NCBI RefSeq assembly: GCF_000425805.1
Contig: NZ_KE384454.1
Span: 100,354 to 164,353, forward strand
Source: Pseudomonas vranovensis DSM 16006
GTDB lineage: Bacteria > Pseudomonadota > Gammaproteobacteria > Pseudomonadales > Pseudomonadaceae
Reading direction: 5' to 3'
Length of the DNA stretch: 64,000 bases
Positions within the stretch are counted from its first letter, which is position 1, and each line of letters begins with the position of its first letter. The notes under the pieces are model-generated. The model was not told the DNA's origin, ran no database searches, and was given only the letters and a program-made list of their open reading frames with translations. Made by a program: the position numbers and the translations under genes. This document shows, piece after piece, positions 51,292 to 59,007 of this stretch.

Positions 51292-51956
51292 GCGCCGCCA
51301 GTCACCGTCCGGGGACGATGCGCAGTGTCGACTGGCTGGCCCTGGGGGCCTGCCTGTGGATCTTGAGCAGCGTGGCCTTTGCCCATGAAGGCCACAAGAC
51401 CGAGCCCGACAGCGCCCAGGCGGCCGACCCTCGGCCGGTCACCCCGACCGCCGGCACCCATGACGCCCAGGCGTACTTCACCGACAGCCTGGTAAAGGAC
51501 CAGAACGGCCGCACCCTGCGCTTCTACAGTGATGTATTGAAGGACAAGGTGGTGATGCTCAATGTGATCTTCACCCACTGCAACGACGCCTGCCCGCTGA
51601 TTACCCGCAAGCTGCGCGAAGTACGCGAGGCCATGGGCGAGGAGCAGGCCAGCAAGGTGACCTTCATCTCCCTGAGCAGCGACCCGACCAACGACACCCC
51701 GCAGGTACTCAAGGAATTTGCCCAGAAGCAAGGGGTGGATGGCCCCAATTGGCTGTTCCTGACCGGTGACAAAGCGCAGATGGACCTGGTGCTGGCGCGC
51801 CTGGGGCACCTGATTCCCAGCCCTGAACAACATTCCACCCAGTTGATCGCCGGTGACGTCGCCAACAAGCGCTGGAGCAAGATCCGCCCCGATGCCCCCG
51901 CCCAGGCCATTGCCCAGCGCCTGCAACTGCTGTCGCAACCACTGGCTGGACGTTGA
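51288..51956 (+). CDS. SCO1/SenC family copper chaperone (second copy)
   Basis: This 222-residue SCO protein has an N-terminal membrane anchor (residues about 14-31), the copper motif FTHCNDACPLI (Cys98, Cys102) and a conserved His in PEQHSTQLIAGD. It differs clearly from the upstream copy, suggesting separate roles such as copper donation and thiol reduction. The ATG at 51288 overlaps the stop of the first copy; a longer in-frame extension from 51174 is rejected because it would overlap that gene by more than 100 bp. Confidence 0.92.
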   Translation: MSAASHRPGTMRSVDWLALGACLWILSSVAFAHEGHKTEPDSAQAADPRPVTPTAGTHDAQAYFTDSLVKDQNGRTLRFYSDVLKDKVVMLNVIFTHCNDACPLITRKLREVREAMGEEQASKVTFISLSSDPTNDTPQVLKEFAQKQGVDGPNWLFLTGDKAQMDLVLARLGHLIPSPEQHSTQLIAGDVANKRWSKIRPDAPAQAIAQRLQLLSQPLAGR

Positions 51957-51961
51957 ACAGC

Positions 51962-53497
51962 ATGAACGCGGTGCTGCGTGCTGGGGCCCTTGTACTGATG
52001 CTGGTTGCCAGCTGCCAGGCCGTGGCCCTGGACCTGACCCCGAGCGAGCTGGCCGGCAAGCGCCTGTACCGGGAAGGGCTGTCGAGCAGCGATGCCCAGG
52101 TGTCGGCGCGGGTGGGCGCTGCGGACATGCTGGTGCCAGCCAGCGTGGTGCCGTGTGCCAGTTGCCATGGCGCCGATGGCCTGGGTCGCGCCGAAGGCGG
52201 CGTACGTCCGCCGGTGTTGAGTTGGCAGCGGTTGGCGATGGGGCAACAGTTGCGCCAGGCCAACGGCAGGTATTACCCGGCCTATACCGAGGCCACGCTG
52301 GCCCGGGCTATCCAGGAGGGCCGCGACCCGGGTGGCAATCAACTGGACCCGGTGATGCCACGCTTCGTGTTGAGCATGGCCGACCAGCGCAATCTCAATG
52401 CCTACCTCAAGCGCCTGGCCGATGACCGCGATCCGGGTGTAGAGGAGCAGACGCTGCGCCTGGGCACCTTGCTGCCCACCCAGGGTCCACTGGCCGGGTC
52501 GGCGAAGGTGGTGGCGGCGGTGCTTGCGGACCGCATCGCCCACATTAACCAGCAGGGGGGCATTCATGGCCGCCAACTTGAACTGGTCAGCCTGGACCCA
52601 GGGCCCGACCAGGACAGCGCAGAGAAAGCCCTGGGGCAATTGCTGGTGCAGGACCCGGTGTTTGCGCTGATCGCCCCGCTGGCCCCGGCCTTGGAGTCGA
52701 CCCTGGCTACGCGTCTTGAGCAGGCAAAGGTCCCGTTGGTGGGAGCGGCGCCGGCATTGGCGGACAGTGTGCAGATCTTCGACCCCTTGCCGGGCTTGCG
52801 CGAACAGCTGCTGAGCCTGGCCGACTACGCCCAGGCCAACCTGGCCCTGGAGCAGGCCGTTACACGGATCGTGTATGCCGACGAGGCCCAGGCCGGCCTG
52901 GCTCGCAACCTTGAGCATGCACTGCAGGATCGAGGCTGGAGTGATGTCGGGGCGCAGTCGCTCAATGCCTGGAACGGGGAAGGGCAGGCGATTTTCTTTC
53001 TCGGCCAGGGCGACAGTTTTACCCAACTCACAGCAGCGCTGAAGCAGGCGGGTCACACACCGTACCTGTTCGCCGTTTCCAGTCAGGTGGCGGGACAGTT
53101 GCCGCAGGTGCCCGATGCCTGGTCGCGGCGGGTATTCCTGGCTTATCCCTTTGTGCCCGGCGACTGGACGGCCTCCGGCCGCGAGGCGTTGAGCGCCTTG
53201 CGCCAGCGCCAGGGCCTGGATGGTCGCCAGGGGGCGCTTCAAGTAAGCACCTGGTGCGCTCTGCAGCTGTTGACCGATGCGCTCAAGCGCATTGGCCGCG
53301 ACGCCAGCCGGGAGAAGCTTGTGCTGGCACTCGAAAGCCTGCACGACGTGCAAACCGGCCTCACCCCACCTTTGGGCTTTGGCCCGGGCCGCCGCCAGGG
53401 TCTGGCGGGCGCCCACGTCGTGACCCTGGAAATGCCCGGCCCGGTGTTCCGCCCGGTTGCCGCCTATCGACCTGTCGTCGAGGTGAATTCGCCATGA
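51962..53497 (+). CDS. cytochrome c fused to a type 1 periplasmic-binding (ABC substrate-binding-like) domain
   Basis: This 511-residue exported protein has a possible lipobox (LVASC, Cys18) and a class I cytochrome c domain with heme site CASCH (Cys65, Cys68, His69); DPVMPRF near 118 is the likely Met axial ligand. From about 145 onward it resembles branched-chain amino-acid receptor-type binding proteins (LRLGTLLPTQGPLAGSAKVV, INQQGGIHGRQLELVSLDPG). No ABC permease is encoded nearby, so the binding domain is probably sensory or structural. The ATG at 51962 is used; a TTG at 51953 overlapping the previous stop is an alternative. It may carry electrons away from the oxidase. Confidence 0.82.
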   Translation: MNAVLRAGALVLMLVASCQAVALDLTPSELAGKRLYREGLSSSDAQVSARVGAADMLVPASVVPCASCHGADGLGRAEGGVRPPVLSWQRLAMGQQLRQANGRYYPAYTEATLARAIQEGRDPGGNQLDPVMPRFVLSMADQRNLNAYLKRLADDRDPGVEEQTLRLGTLLPTQGPLAGSAKVVAAVLADRIAHINQQGGIHGRQLELVSLDPGPDQDSAEKALGQLLVQDPVFALIAPLAPALESTLATRLEQAKVPLVGAAPALADSVQIFDPLPGLREQLLSLADYAQANLALEQAVTRIVYADEAQAGLARNLEHALQDRGWSDVGAQSLNAWNGEGQAIFFLGQGDSFTQLTAALKQAGHTPYLFAVSSQVAGQLPQVPDAWSRRVFLAYPFVPGDWTASGREALSALRQRQGLDGRQGALQVSTWCALQLLTDALKRIGRDASREKLVLALESLHDVQTGLTPPLGFGPGRRQGLAGAHVVTLEMPGPVFRPVAAYRPVVEVNSP

Positions 53498-54138
53498 AAC
53501 TGTTCGGTCTGTTGTTGTGCCTGTTGGCGCTGCCGCTGCAGGCGCAGGAAGTGCCACCTGCTGCCCTGGTCAATGGCGTGGCGATCAGTCAGCTGCGCCT
53601 TGAACGCTATTTCGCCGAATACCTCGAAGACCGCGGGCGGGCGCTGACCAGTATCCGCAACCCCAGCGTTTACAAGCGCCTGCGTGACCAGGCCCTGAAC
53701 GACCTGATCGACAAGGAGCTGCTCTGGCAGGAAGCCCAGCGCCAAGGGGTGACGGTCAGCGACGCCGAGGTCAACGCGCAGGTCGACCAGTTGCGCCAGG
53801 CCTTCGGTTCTACGCAGAACTTTGAACAACGCCTGGCCGATGCCGGTTTCGATACCACCAGTTTTGCCGACTACACCCGCCATGAACTGGCTGCGCAACG
53901 AGTCTTTCTGGACGCCACGCGGGTGCCCGAACCCGATGGGGCGCAGGTAAAGGCGTTTTATCTGGCGAACGAGAATTCTTTTCAGGCGCAGCAGAACCTA
54001 AATGCCAGCAGCCCTGTCGAAGCTGAACAGGGACTGGCATTGGCAAAATCTCTCCTGATCGATCAGCAACAGGCGCAGGCGCGCCATGCCTTGCTACAGC
54101 GTTTACGAGACGCCGGGCAGGTGCAGAAACTTGACTGA
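53494..54138 (+). CDS. SurA-like periplasmic chaperone (PpiC/SurA N-terminal type, no isomerase domain)
   Basis: This 214-residue protein has a signal peptide (cut near LQAQEV) and a SurA/PrsA N-terminal chaperone fold: VNGVAISQLRLERYFAEYLE, LNDLIDKELLWQEAQRQGV and VSDAEVNAQVDQLRQAFGS. No parvulin domain follows. ATGA overlaps the stop of the cytochrome-fusion gene. It is the last gene of the Mn-oxidase operon and may help fold or deliver the giant oxidase. Confidence 0.85.
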   Translation: MKLFGLLLCLLALPLQAQEVPPAALVNGVAISQLRLERYFAEYLEDRGRALTSIRNPSVYKRLRDQALNDLIDKELLWQEAQRQGVTVSDAEVNAQVDQLRQAFGSTQNFEQRLADAGFDTTSFADYTRHELAAQRVFLDATRVPEPDGAQVKAFYLANENSFQAQQNLNASSPVEAEQGLALAKSLLIDQQQAQARHALLQRLRDAGQVQKLD

Positions 54139-54151
54139 CGACTGACTCGAC

Positions 54152-54208
54152 CCCCAATGTTGGGGACATCAGTAGGGGCAAAGTGCCAGCCGGTCCCCGG
54201 CATTGGGG
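54152..54208 (+). promoter_or_regulatory. two CCCC-N6-GGGG palindromes, candidate activator sites
   Basis: CCCCAATGTTGGGG at 54152-54165 and CCCCGGCATTGGGG at 54195-54208 are the same motif in opposite orientations (CCCCAATGNNGGGG). They lie about 75-135 bp upstream of the -24/-12 match at 54285, typical for sigma-54 enhancers. The rest of 54139-54368 shows nothing else clear. Confidence 0.55.
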
Positions 54209-54284
54209 GGAGGGCGCACGGCTCATTTGCGTCTACGCTTAAAGAATCAATGACATAGCACAGTTAATAGCGCCGTCTCATGTC

Positions 54285-54299
54285 TGGCACGAAGCATGC
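54285..54299 (+). promoter_or_regulatory. sigma-54 (-24/-12) promoter of the regulator/secretion/curli operon
   Basis: TGGCACGAAGCATGC matches 10 of the 11 defined positions of the -24/-12 consensus, with GG and GC correctly spaced. The TTG start of the receiver gene is about 70 bp downstream. Confidence 0.75.
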
Positions 54300-54368
54300 G
54301 TAAGCCTGTACAAGGTCGCACTTCGCCAGACCGGGAAACCGGGCCTGTGGTGCTTCAAGGAGTCGACC

Positions 54369-54902
54369 TTGGTTAACACAGTATTGGTAGTCGATGACGA
54401 ACAGACCCTTGCGGGCAATATCCAGGCGTACCTGGATGCGCAAGGCCTGAACGTCCATGTTGCCTACGACGGGGCAACGGCGATCGGTGAAGCCGAGCGC
54501 ACCCAACCCGACGTAATAGTGCTCGATTATCGCTTGCCCGACATGGAGGGGTTTCAGGTACTGGAGACCGTGCGCCAACGCAGGGACTGTCATTTCGTGC
54601 TGATCACTGCTCATCCGACCGCCGAGGTCCGTGAGCGTGCCACCCAGCTGGGCGTCAGTCATATCCTGTTCAAGCCTTTTCCACTGACGGAACTGGCCCG
54701 CGCAGTCTTCGACCTGATGGGTATCAAGCGTGAAGAGAAGGGCACCGGCAACACGGACACGGGGTTTGTCGAACGACGCCAGAGCAGGAGTGAAAGTTTC
54801 CCCCTGCAGTTGTTCGATGGTAGTTGGGTGCTGGCAGACCGCCGCCGTAATGGCGCAAGGCCTCCAGGACCGGACGAGGACCAACTGCTCACCGGGGAGT
54901 AA
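54369..54902 (+). CDS. single-domain (receiver-only) response regulator with C-terminal extension
   Basis: This 177-residue protein has a CheY-like receiver at residues 3-118: acidic pair Asp9/Asp10, phosphoacceptor Asp53 in VIVLDYRLPDMEG, Thr in LITAHP and Lys in ILFKPFP. The remaining 55 residues are polar with no HTH or other output domain recognised. A TTG start is indicated by AAGGAG 7 nt upstream and by the family start VNTVLVVDDEQT. It heads the operon with gspE and could modulate assembly by protein contacts. No histidine kinase gene is nearby. Confidence 0.85.
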   Translation: MVNTVLVVDDEQTLAGNIQAYLDAQGLNVHVAYDGATAIGEAERTQPDVIVLDYRLPDMEGFQVLETVRQRRDCHFVLITAHPTAEVRERATQLGVSHILFKPFPLTELARAVFDLMGIKREEKGTGNTDTGFVERRQSRSESFPLQLFDGSWVLADRRRNGARPPGPDEDQLLTGE

Positions 54903-54955
54903 TGCGCGAGCAAACCTGAACCTGGCTTGCCGCGCTCCGCGCTGGAGAGCAAGCC

Positions 54956-56659
54956 ATGGAAACCTTGTCGCTCGCCGCTGTCCCCGCCCAGGTTGTTACG
55001 CCTGCGCCCCTGGGTCGCGAGTTACTGGCTCAAGCCCGGGCTAGCGCCGAGCAAAGTGCCGAACGCCTGATCGACACCCTGCAACGCTTGAGCGGCCTTG
55101 CCCCCGCCGATTTTGTCGCAGCCCTTGGCACCACCCTGCATTACCCGGTGCTGGACGGCCAGGCGCTGTTTGCCGCCACCCCGCTGTTTGACCGGGTCAG
55201 CCTGGCCCAATGCCTGAAACGCGAATTCATTTTCCTCGAACACGACGGCCAGGTGCTGGGTGTGTTCGCCGACCCCTTTGACACTGCCCGTCTTGCCTGG
55301 ATCGATGAATGTCTGCAGGGCGCGCCGCTGTACCTGGTGCAAGCGGCCGAGCTGAGCGGTTTTCTGGCCCGTCACGAAGAAAGCTTCCATGCCGTGGACT
55401 CGCTGGATAACGACAGCGAGGCGGTCGCCGAACTGGACACCGTGCAAAGCCTCTCGCTGGCCAGTATCAGCGAAGACCAGAGCCGGGTGGTCAAACTGGT
55501 CAACTCGACCCTCTACGACGCCCTGAAGATGCACGCCAGCGACATCCACCTGGGCGTGACCGGTAGCGGCCTGGTGATCAAGTACCGTATCGACGGCGTG
55601 CTCAACAGCATCAGCAAGGTCAGCGGCAGCGAATTCGCCGAGCAGGTGATCTCGCGGATCAAGGTCATGGCCGAATTGGATATCGGTGAAAAACGCGTCC
55701 CCCAGGACGGTCGCTTCAAGATCGGCATCAGCGCCCGGCAGATCGATTTTCGTGTATCGATCATGCCGAGCATCTTTGGCGAGGACGCAGTGCTGCGGGT
55801 GCTCGACAAACAGGACCTGGCCGACCGCGTCAGCGGCGTGCAGCTCCAGGCCCTGGGATTTGAAGACCATACCCTGCGCAGCCTGCGCCGCCTGGCCAAC
55901 GAACCCTACGGCATGATCCTGGTCACCGGTCCCACCGGCAGCGGCAAGACCACCACCCTCTACGCCATGATCAGCGAGATCAACCACGGCGTGGACAAGA
56001 TCATCACCATCGAAGACCCGGTCGAATACCAGTTGCCGGGGGTGCTGCAGATCCCGGTCAACGAAAAGAAGGGCCTGACCTTCGCCCGTGGCCTGCGCTC
56101 GATTTTGCGTCACGACCCCGACAAGATCATGGTCGGCGAGATCCGCGACCCGGACACCGCGCAGATTGCCGTGCAATCCGCGCTGACCGGCCACCTGGTG
56201 TTCACCACCATCCATGCCAACAACGTCTTCGATGTAATCGGCCGCTTCAGCCAGATGCAGGTCGACCCCTACAGCTTTGTCTCCGCCCTCAACGCCGTAC
56301 TGGCCCAACGCCTGATCCGCCTGGTATGCCCGCACTGCGCTGCGCCCCATCACCCTGACGACGAAGAACTGAGCCTCTCGGGCCTGGAAGCCGGGCAGGT
56401 CGGTGAATACCGCTTCGTACACGGCAAAGGCTGTGGCCAATGCCGTGGCAGTGGCTATCGCGGCCGCACCGCCATCGCCGAACTGCTGCACCTGGACGAC
56501 GAACTGCGGCAAATGATCGTTGAACGTCGGCCGCTGGCCCAGATCCGCACCCTGGCCTGCCAACGCGGGCTGCGCCTGCTGCGCAGCTCGGCACTGGAGC
56601 TGGTGCGTGATGGCCGGACCACCTTGGAGGAGATCAATCGTGTCACATTTGTCGCCTGA
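54956..56659 (+). CDS. gspE: type II secretion/MSHA-type assembly ATPase GspE
   Basis: This 567-residue GspE/PilB-family hexameric ATPase has an N-terminal region (about 1-150), a linker, and the catalytic domain. Walker A is GPTGSGKTTTLY near 324-332, the Asp box ITIEDPVEYQLPG follows, and the Walker B region is KIMVGEIRDPDTA near 391. His-box TGHLVFTTIHANNVFDVIGR and tetra-Cys zinc motif CPHC plus CGQC (about 457-490) are present. GGAGAG precedes the ATG. It powers the split T2SS/MSHA-like machine whose gspF and gspG lie at 40149-41774. The next gene overlaps it by 20 bp. Confidence 0.93.
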   Translation: METLSLAAVPAQVVTPAPLGRELLAQARASAEQSAERLIDTLQRLSGLAPADFVAALGTTLHYPVLDGQALFAATPLFDRVSLAQCLKREFIFLEHDGQVLGVFADPFDTARLAWIDECLQGAPLYLVQAAELSGFLARHEESFHAVDSLDNDSEAVAELDTVQSLSLASISEDQSRVVKLVNSTLYDALKMHASDIHLGVTGSGLVIKYRIDGVLNSISKVSGSEFAEQVISRIKVMAELDIGEKRVPQDGRFKIGISARQIDFRVSIMPSIFGEDAVLRVLDKQDLADRVSGVQLQALGFEDHTLRSLRRLANEPYGMILVTGPTGSGKTTTLYAMISEINHGVDKIITIEDPVEYQLPGVLQIPVNEKKGLTFARGLRSILRHDPDKIMVGEIRDPDTAQIAVQSALTGHLVFTTIHANNVFDVIGRFSQMQVDPYSFVSALNAVLAQRLIRLVCPHCAAPHHPDDEELSLSGLEAGQVGEYRFVHGKGCGQCRGSGYRGRTAIAELLHLDDELRQMIVERRPLAQIRTLACQRGLRLLRSSALELVRDGRTTLEEINRVTFVA

Positions 56660-57428
56660 TCGTTTCGTCGCCGTGCTTGGCGCCCAAGGCGTCGGCTTGT
56701 CCCGGCTCCAAGGCCAGAAACAGCAGTGGCTGGGCAGCCTGGGCTTTATCGCCGAGCGCAGCCAGGCCGCCACCCAGGCCCTGGACACCCTCCATAGCCT
56801 GCTCGGCGAGCACGGCTGCAAGGGTGCTCAACTGCAACTGCTGCTGTCGGCCCAGTACTGCCGCTTTTGCCTGGTGCCCTGGAGCGCCGCCATCAATCGC
56901 CCTGATGAACTGCACCACTACGCACGGGCCTGCTTTGAAGCCCACTACGGCCAGAGCCTGGACGGCTGGCGCCTGGTGGTGTCGCCGGAGGCTGCCGGCA
57001 GTGCGCGGATTGCCACGGCGGTGCCCGAAGCGCTGCTGCAGCGTCTCAACGACCACTGCCGCACCCTGGGCCTTCGCCCGCGCTCGGTGCGTCCCTACCT
57101 GATGGCTGCCTACAACCGCTTTGCCGAGCAACTGGGGCAGGGCGACTTTCTGTTCGTGCTGGCCGAACCACAACGCAGCGTGTGCCTGTTGGCACAGAAC
57201 GGCACCTGGCAGCAGGTCAGCGCCCAGGGTAGTGGTGACAGCGACGCAGCGCTGCAGGCGCTGATCGCCCGCCAGTGCGAACTGAATGCCGGCGAGCGCG
57301 AGCTACCGGTATTCCTCCATGCACCAGGTCGCATGGAGCAACCCCCGACGCTGGACGGCGTGCAGTTGTGTGCGCTGACTGAGCCCGGCGGTGACGTGTT
57401 GTGCAGCATGTCCCGGGCGGTGGCCTGA
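56640..57428 (+). CDS. PilM/GspL/MshI-like cytoplasmic assembly protein
   Basis: I do not recognise this 262-residue protein strongly by sequence. Position directly between gspE and PilN/PilO-like genes, plus alternating segments such as LHHYARACFEAHYGQSLDGW and FADDYL-like helices, suggest the actin-like PilM/MshI/GspL cytoplasmic domain. No membrane span is seen. A GTG start at 56640 is indicated by GGAGGAG upstream; an earlier ATG in frame would lie deep inside gspE. It ends 1 bp before the next start. Confidence 0.7.
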   Translation: MSHLSPDRFVAVLGAQGVGLSRLQGQKQQWLGSLGFIAERSQAATQALDTLHSLLGEHGCKGAQLQLLLSAQYCRFCLVPWSAAINRPDELHHYARACFEAHYGQSLDGWRLVVSPEAAGSARIATAVPEALLQRLNDHCRTLGLRPRSVRPYLMAAYNRFAEQLGQGDFLFVLAEPQRSVCLLAQNGTWQQVSAQGSGDSDAALQALIARQCELNAGERELPVFLHAPGRMEQPPTLDGVQLCALTEPGGDVLCSMSRAVA

Positions 57429-57429
57429 A

Positions 57430-57972
57430 ATGCGCCGCCTGGAGCTGGACTTCCAGCCACGGCGCACCGGCCTTGCCGCCTGGGCGCTGCTGGCCGTCGG
57501 CGCAAGCCTGGTGCTGGGCGCAACGCTGCTGCAGCAAGGTTTCAGCCAGCAGCAGGAAGCCCTTGAGCAGCAGTTGCAGCACGTCGAACGCCAACTGGGC
57601 AAGCGTCCGGAAACAATCAGTTCCCTGACCCCGGCACAAAGCCGCGAGCAGACCGAGAAACTGGCCCAGATGCGCAGTGTCTCGCAGCAGCTGCAGCGCC
57701 CCTGGGAACGCTTGTTCAACATGCTCGAAGGCTTGCCCCAGGATGATGTGGCGTTGCTGACCCTGACCCCGGACGCCCGCAAGGGCCAGGTGCGCATCAG
57801 TGCCGAAGCCCGTGACCTGGAAGCGATGCTGGCCTTTCACAAACGCCTGGAAGCCAGTGGCGAGCTGCGCGATGTGTCGCTGCTCAACCACGAAATCATG
57901 GCCAAGCAGCCCGAACATCCGGTGCAGTTCAACCTGTCGGCCACCTGGGAGATCGGCAATGCGCATCCCTAG
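57430..57972 (+). CDS. PilN/GspL-C-like inner-membrane assembly protein
   Basis: This 180-residue bitopic protein has one span (residues about 15-33, GLAAWALLAVGASLVLGATL), a coiled coil rich in Gln/Glu (QQQEALEQQLQHVERQLG) and a ferredoxin-like C terminus. This is the PilN/MshI-C plan. It overlaps the next gene by 14 bp. It would form a ring partner with the PilM-like and PilO-like proteins. Confidence 0.75.
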   Translation: MRRLELDFQPRRTGLAAWALLAVGASLVLGATLLQQGFSQQQEALEQQLQHVERQLGKRPETISSLTPAQSREQTEKLAQMRSVSQQLQRPWERLFNMLEGLPQDDVALLTLTPDARKGQVRISAEARDLEAMLAFHKRLEASGELRDVSLLNHEIMAKQPEHPVQFNLSATWEIGNAHP

Positions 57973-58507
57973 TCTGATTCTGCACGAACGTGCGCAGCGG
58001 CTCGGCATGGTCGGCCTGGCCGGTGCTGCGCTGGTGGTGCTGGCCTTGCTCTACGGCGCGTTCGGCGTGCTGCCACAGTGGCAGCAAGTACGGGACCTTG
58101 AAGGGCGCAATCAGGACGCCGGCACCCAGTTGCGTCAGATCAAGAGCGGCACGCTGAAGCTGCCCCAGGTACCCCAGCGCGAACTGGAGGACTTTCACAA
58201 GCAGCTACCGGCCCAGCCCCAGGCCACCGAGGCCATCGACCGTATCTACAGCCTGGCCAAGACCGAACGCATCAGCCTGGCACGGGGCGAGTACGCCCTG
58301 GGGGTGGACCCCAAGACTCAACTGGCGCGCTACCAGATTCTCCTGCCCGTGCGCGGCAGCTACCCGCAGATCCGCCGCTTTGTCCATGCCTTGCTCGGTC
58401 AACTGCCGGCGCTGGTGCTCGAAGACGTCGATCTGCAACGCAAGAAGATCGGCGACAGCGAGCTGACCGGCCGCCTGCGTATGACCCTTTACCTGTCGAG
58501 GTCGTGA
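57959..58507 (+). CDS. PilO/GspM/MshJ-like inner-membrane assembly protein
   Basis: This 182-residue bitopic protein has one span (about 17-37, VGLAGAALVVLALLYGAFGV) followed by a coiled coil and a ferredoxin-like domain (ILLPVRGSYPQIRRFVHALL), the PilO/GspM layout. Its start lies within the end of the PilN-like gene and its stop overlaps the next start (TGATG). Confidence 0.78.
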   Translation: MRIPSLILHERAQRLGMVGLAGAALVVLALLYGAFGVLPQWQQVRDLEGRNQDAGTQLRQIKSGTLKLPQVPQRELEDFHKQLPAQPQATEAIDRIYSLAKTERISLARGEYALGVDPKTQLARYQILLPVRGSYPQIRRFVHALLGQLPALVLEDVDLQRKKIGDSELTGRLRMTLYLSRS

Positions 58508-59007
58508 TGAACACTCAACGCCGCCTGGCCTGGCTGGCCTTTCTCGGACTCGCTGCCGTACTGGCCTGGGCACCGGGGTATTTCTTCGACGACGAGGCCG
58601 CTGATACCCGCGCCACCGTTGCTGTCGCCGACAAGGCCCAGGTCGCCGCCGCCTCTGCAGCCGGCAAAGCCGCCAAGCCGACCGCGCTCAAGCCACGGGA
58701 CCTGTTCCCGAGCAAGAGCTGGAAGCCGGCCGTGCAGATGGCCACGGTCACGGAAAAACCGGCGGTGGTGGCCGCGGTGGTGGCGGCACCTTCGGCACCG
58801 GTGCTGCCGTTCCAGTTCGTTGGCCGCCTGCACAACCTCGAGGACGAGCAGGTGTTTCTGCAAAGCGGTGAAAAGCTCTATGTCGTACGTCGCGGTGATG
58901 TGATCGACGACACCTATCGGATCGAGCAGATCTCCGCCACGGAGCTGAGCCTGGTCTACCTGCCATTGCACCTGTCCCAGACCTTGTCTGTAGGGAGCGC
59001 ACCATGA
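58507..59007 (+). CDS. PilP/GspC/MshK-like periplasmic assembly protein
   Basis: This 166-residue protein has one N-terminal span (about 8-26), an Ala/Lys-rich linker and a small beta domain (residues about 100-160). The latter contains FVGRLHNLEDEQVFLQSGEK and YVVRRGDVIDDTYRIEQI, typical of the HR domain of GspC or of PilP. It would link the inner-membrane ring to the secretin. It overlaps the secretin gene by 4 bp. Confidence 0.78.
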   Translation: MNTQRRLAWLAFLGLAAVLAWAPGYFFDDEAADTRATVAVADKAQVAAASAAGKAAKPTALKPRDLFPSKSWKPAVQMATVTEKPAVVAAVVAAPSAPVLPFQFVGRLHNLEDEQVFLQSGEKLYVVRRGDVIDDTYRIEQISATELSLVYLPLHLSQTLSVGSAP

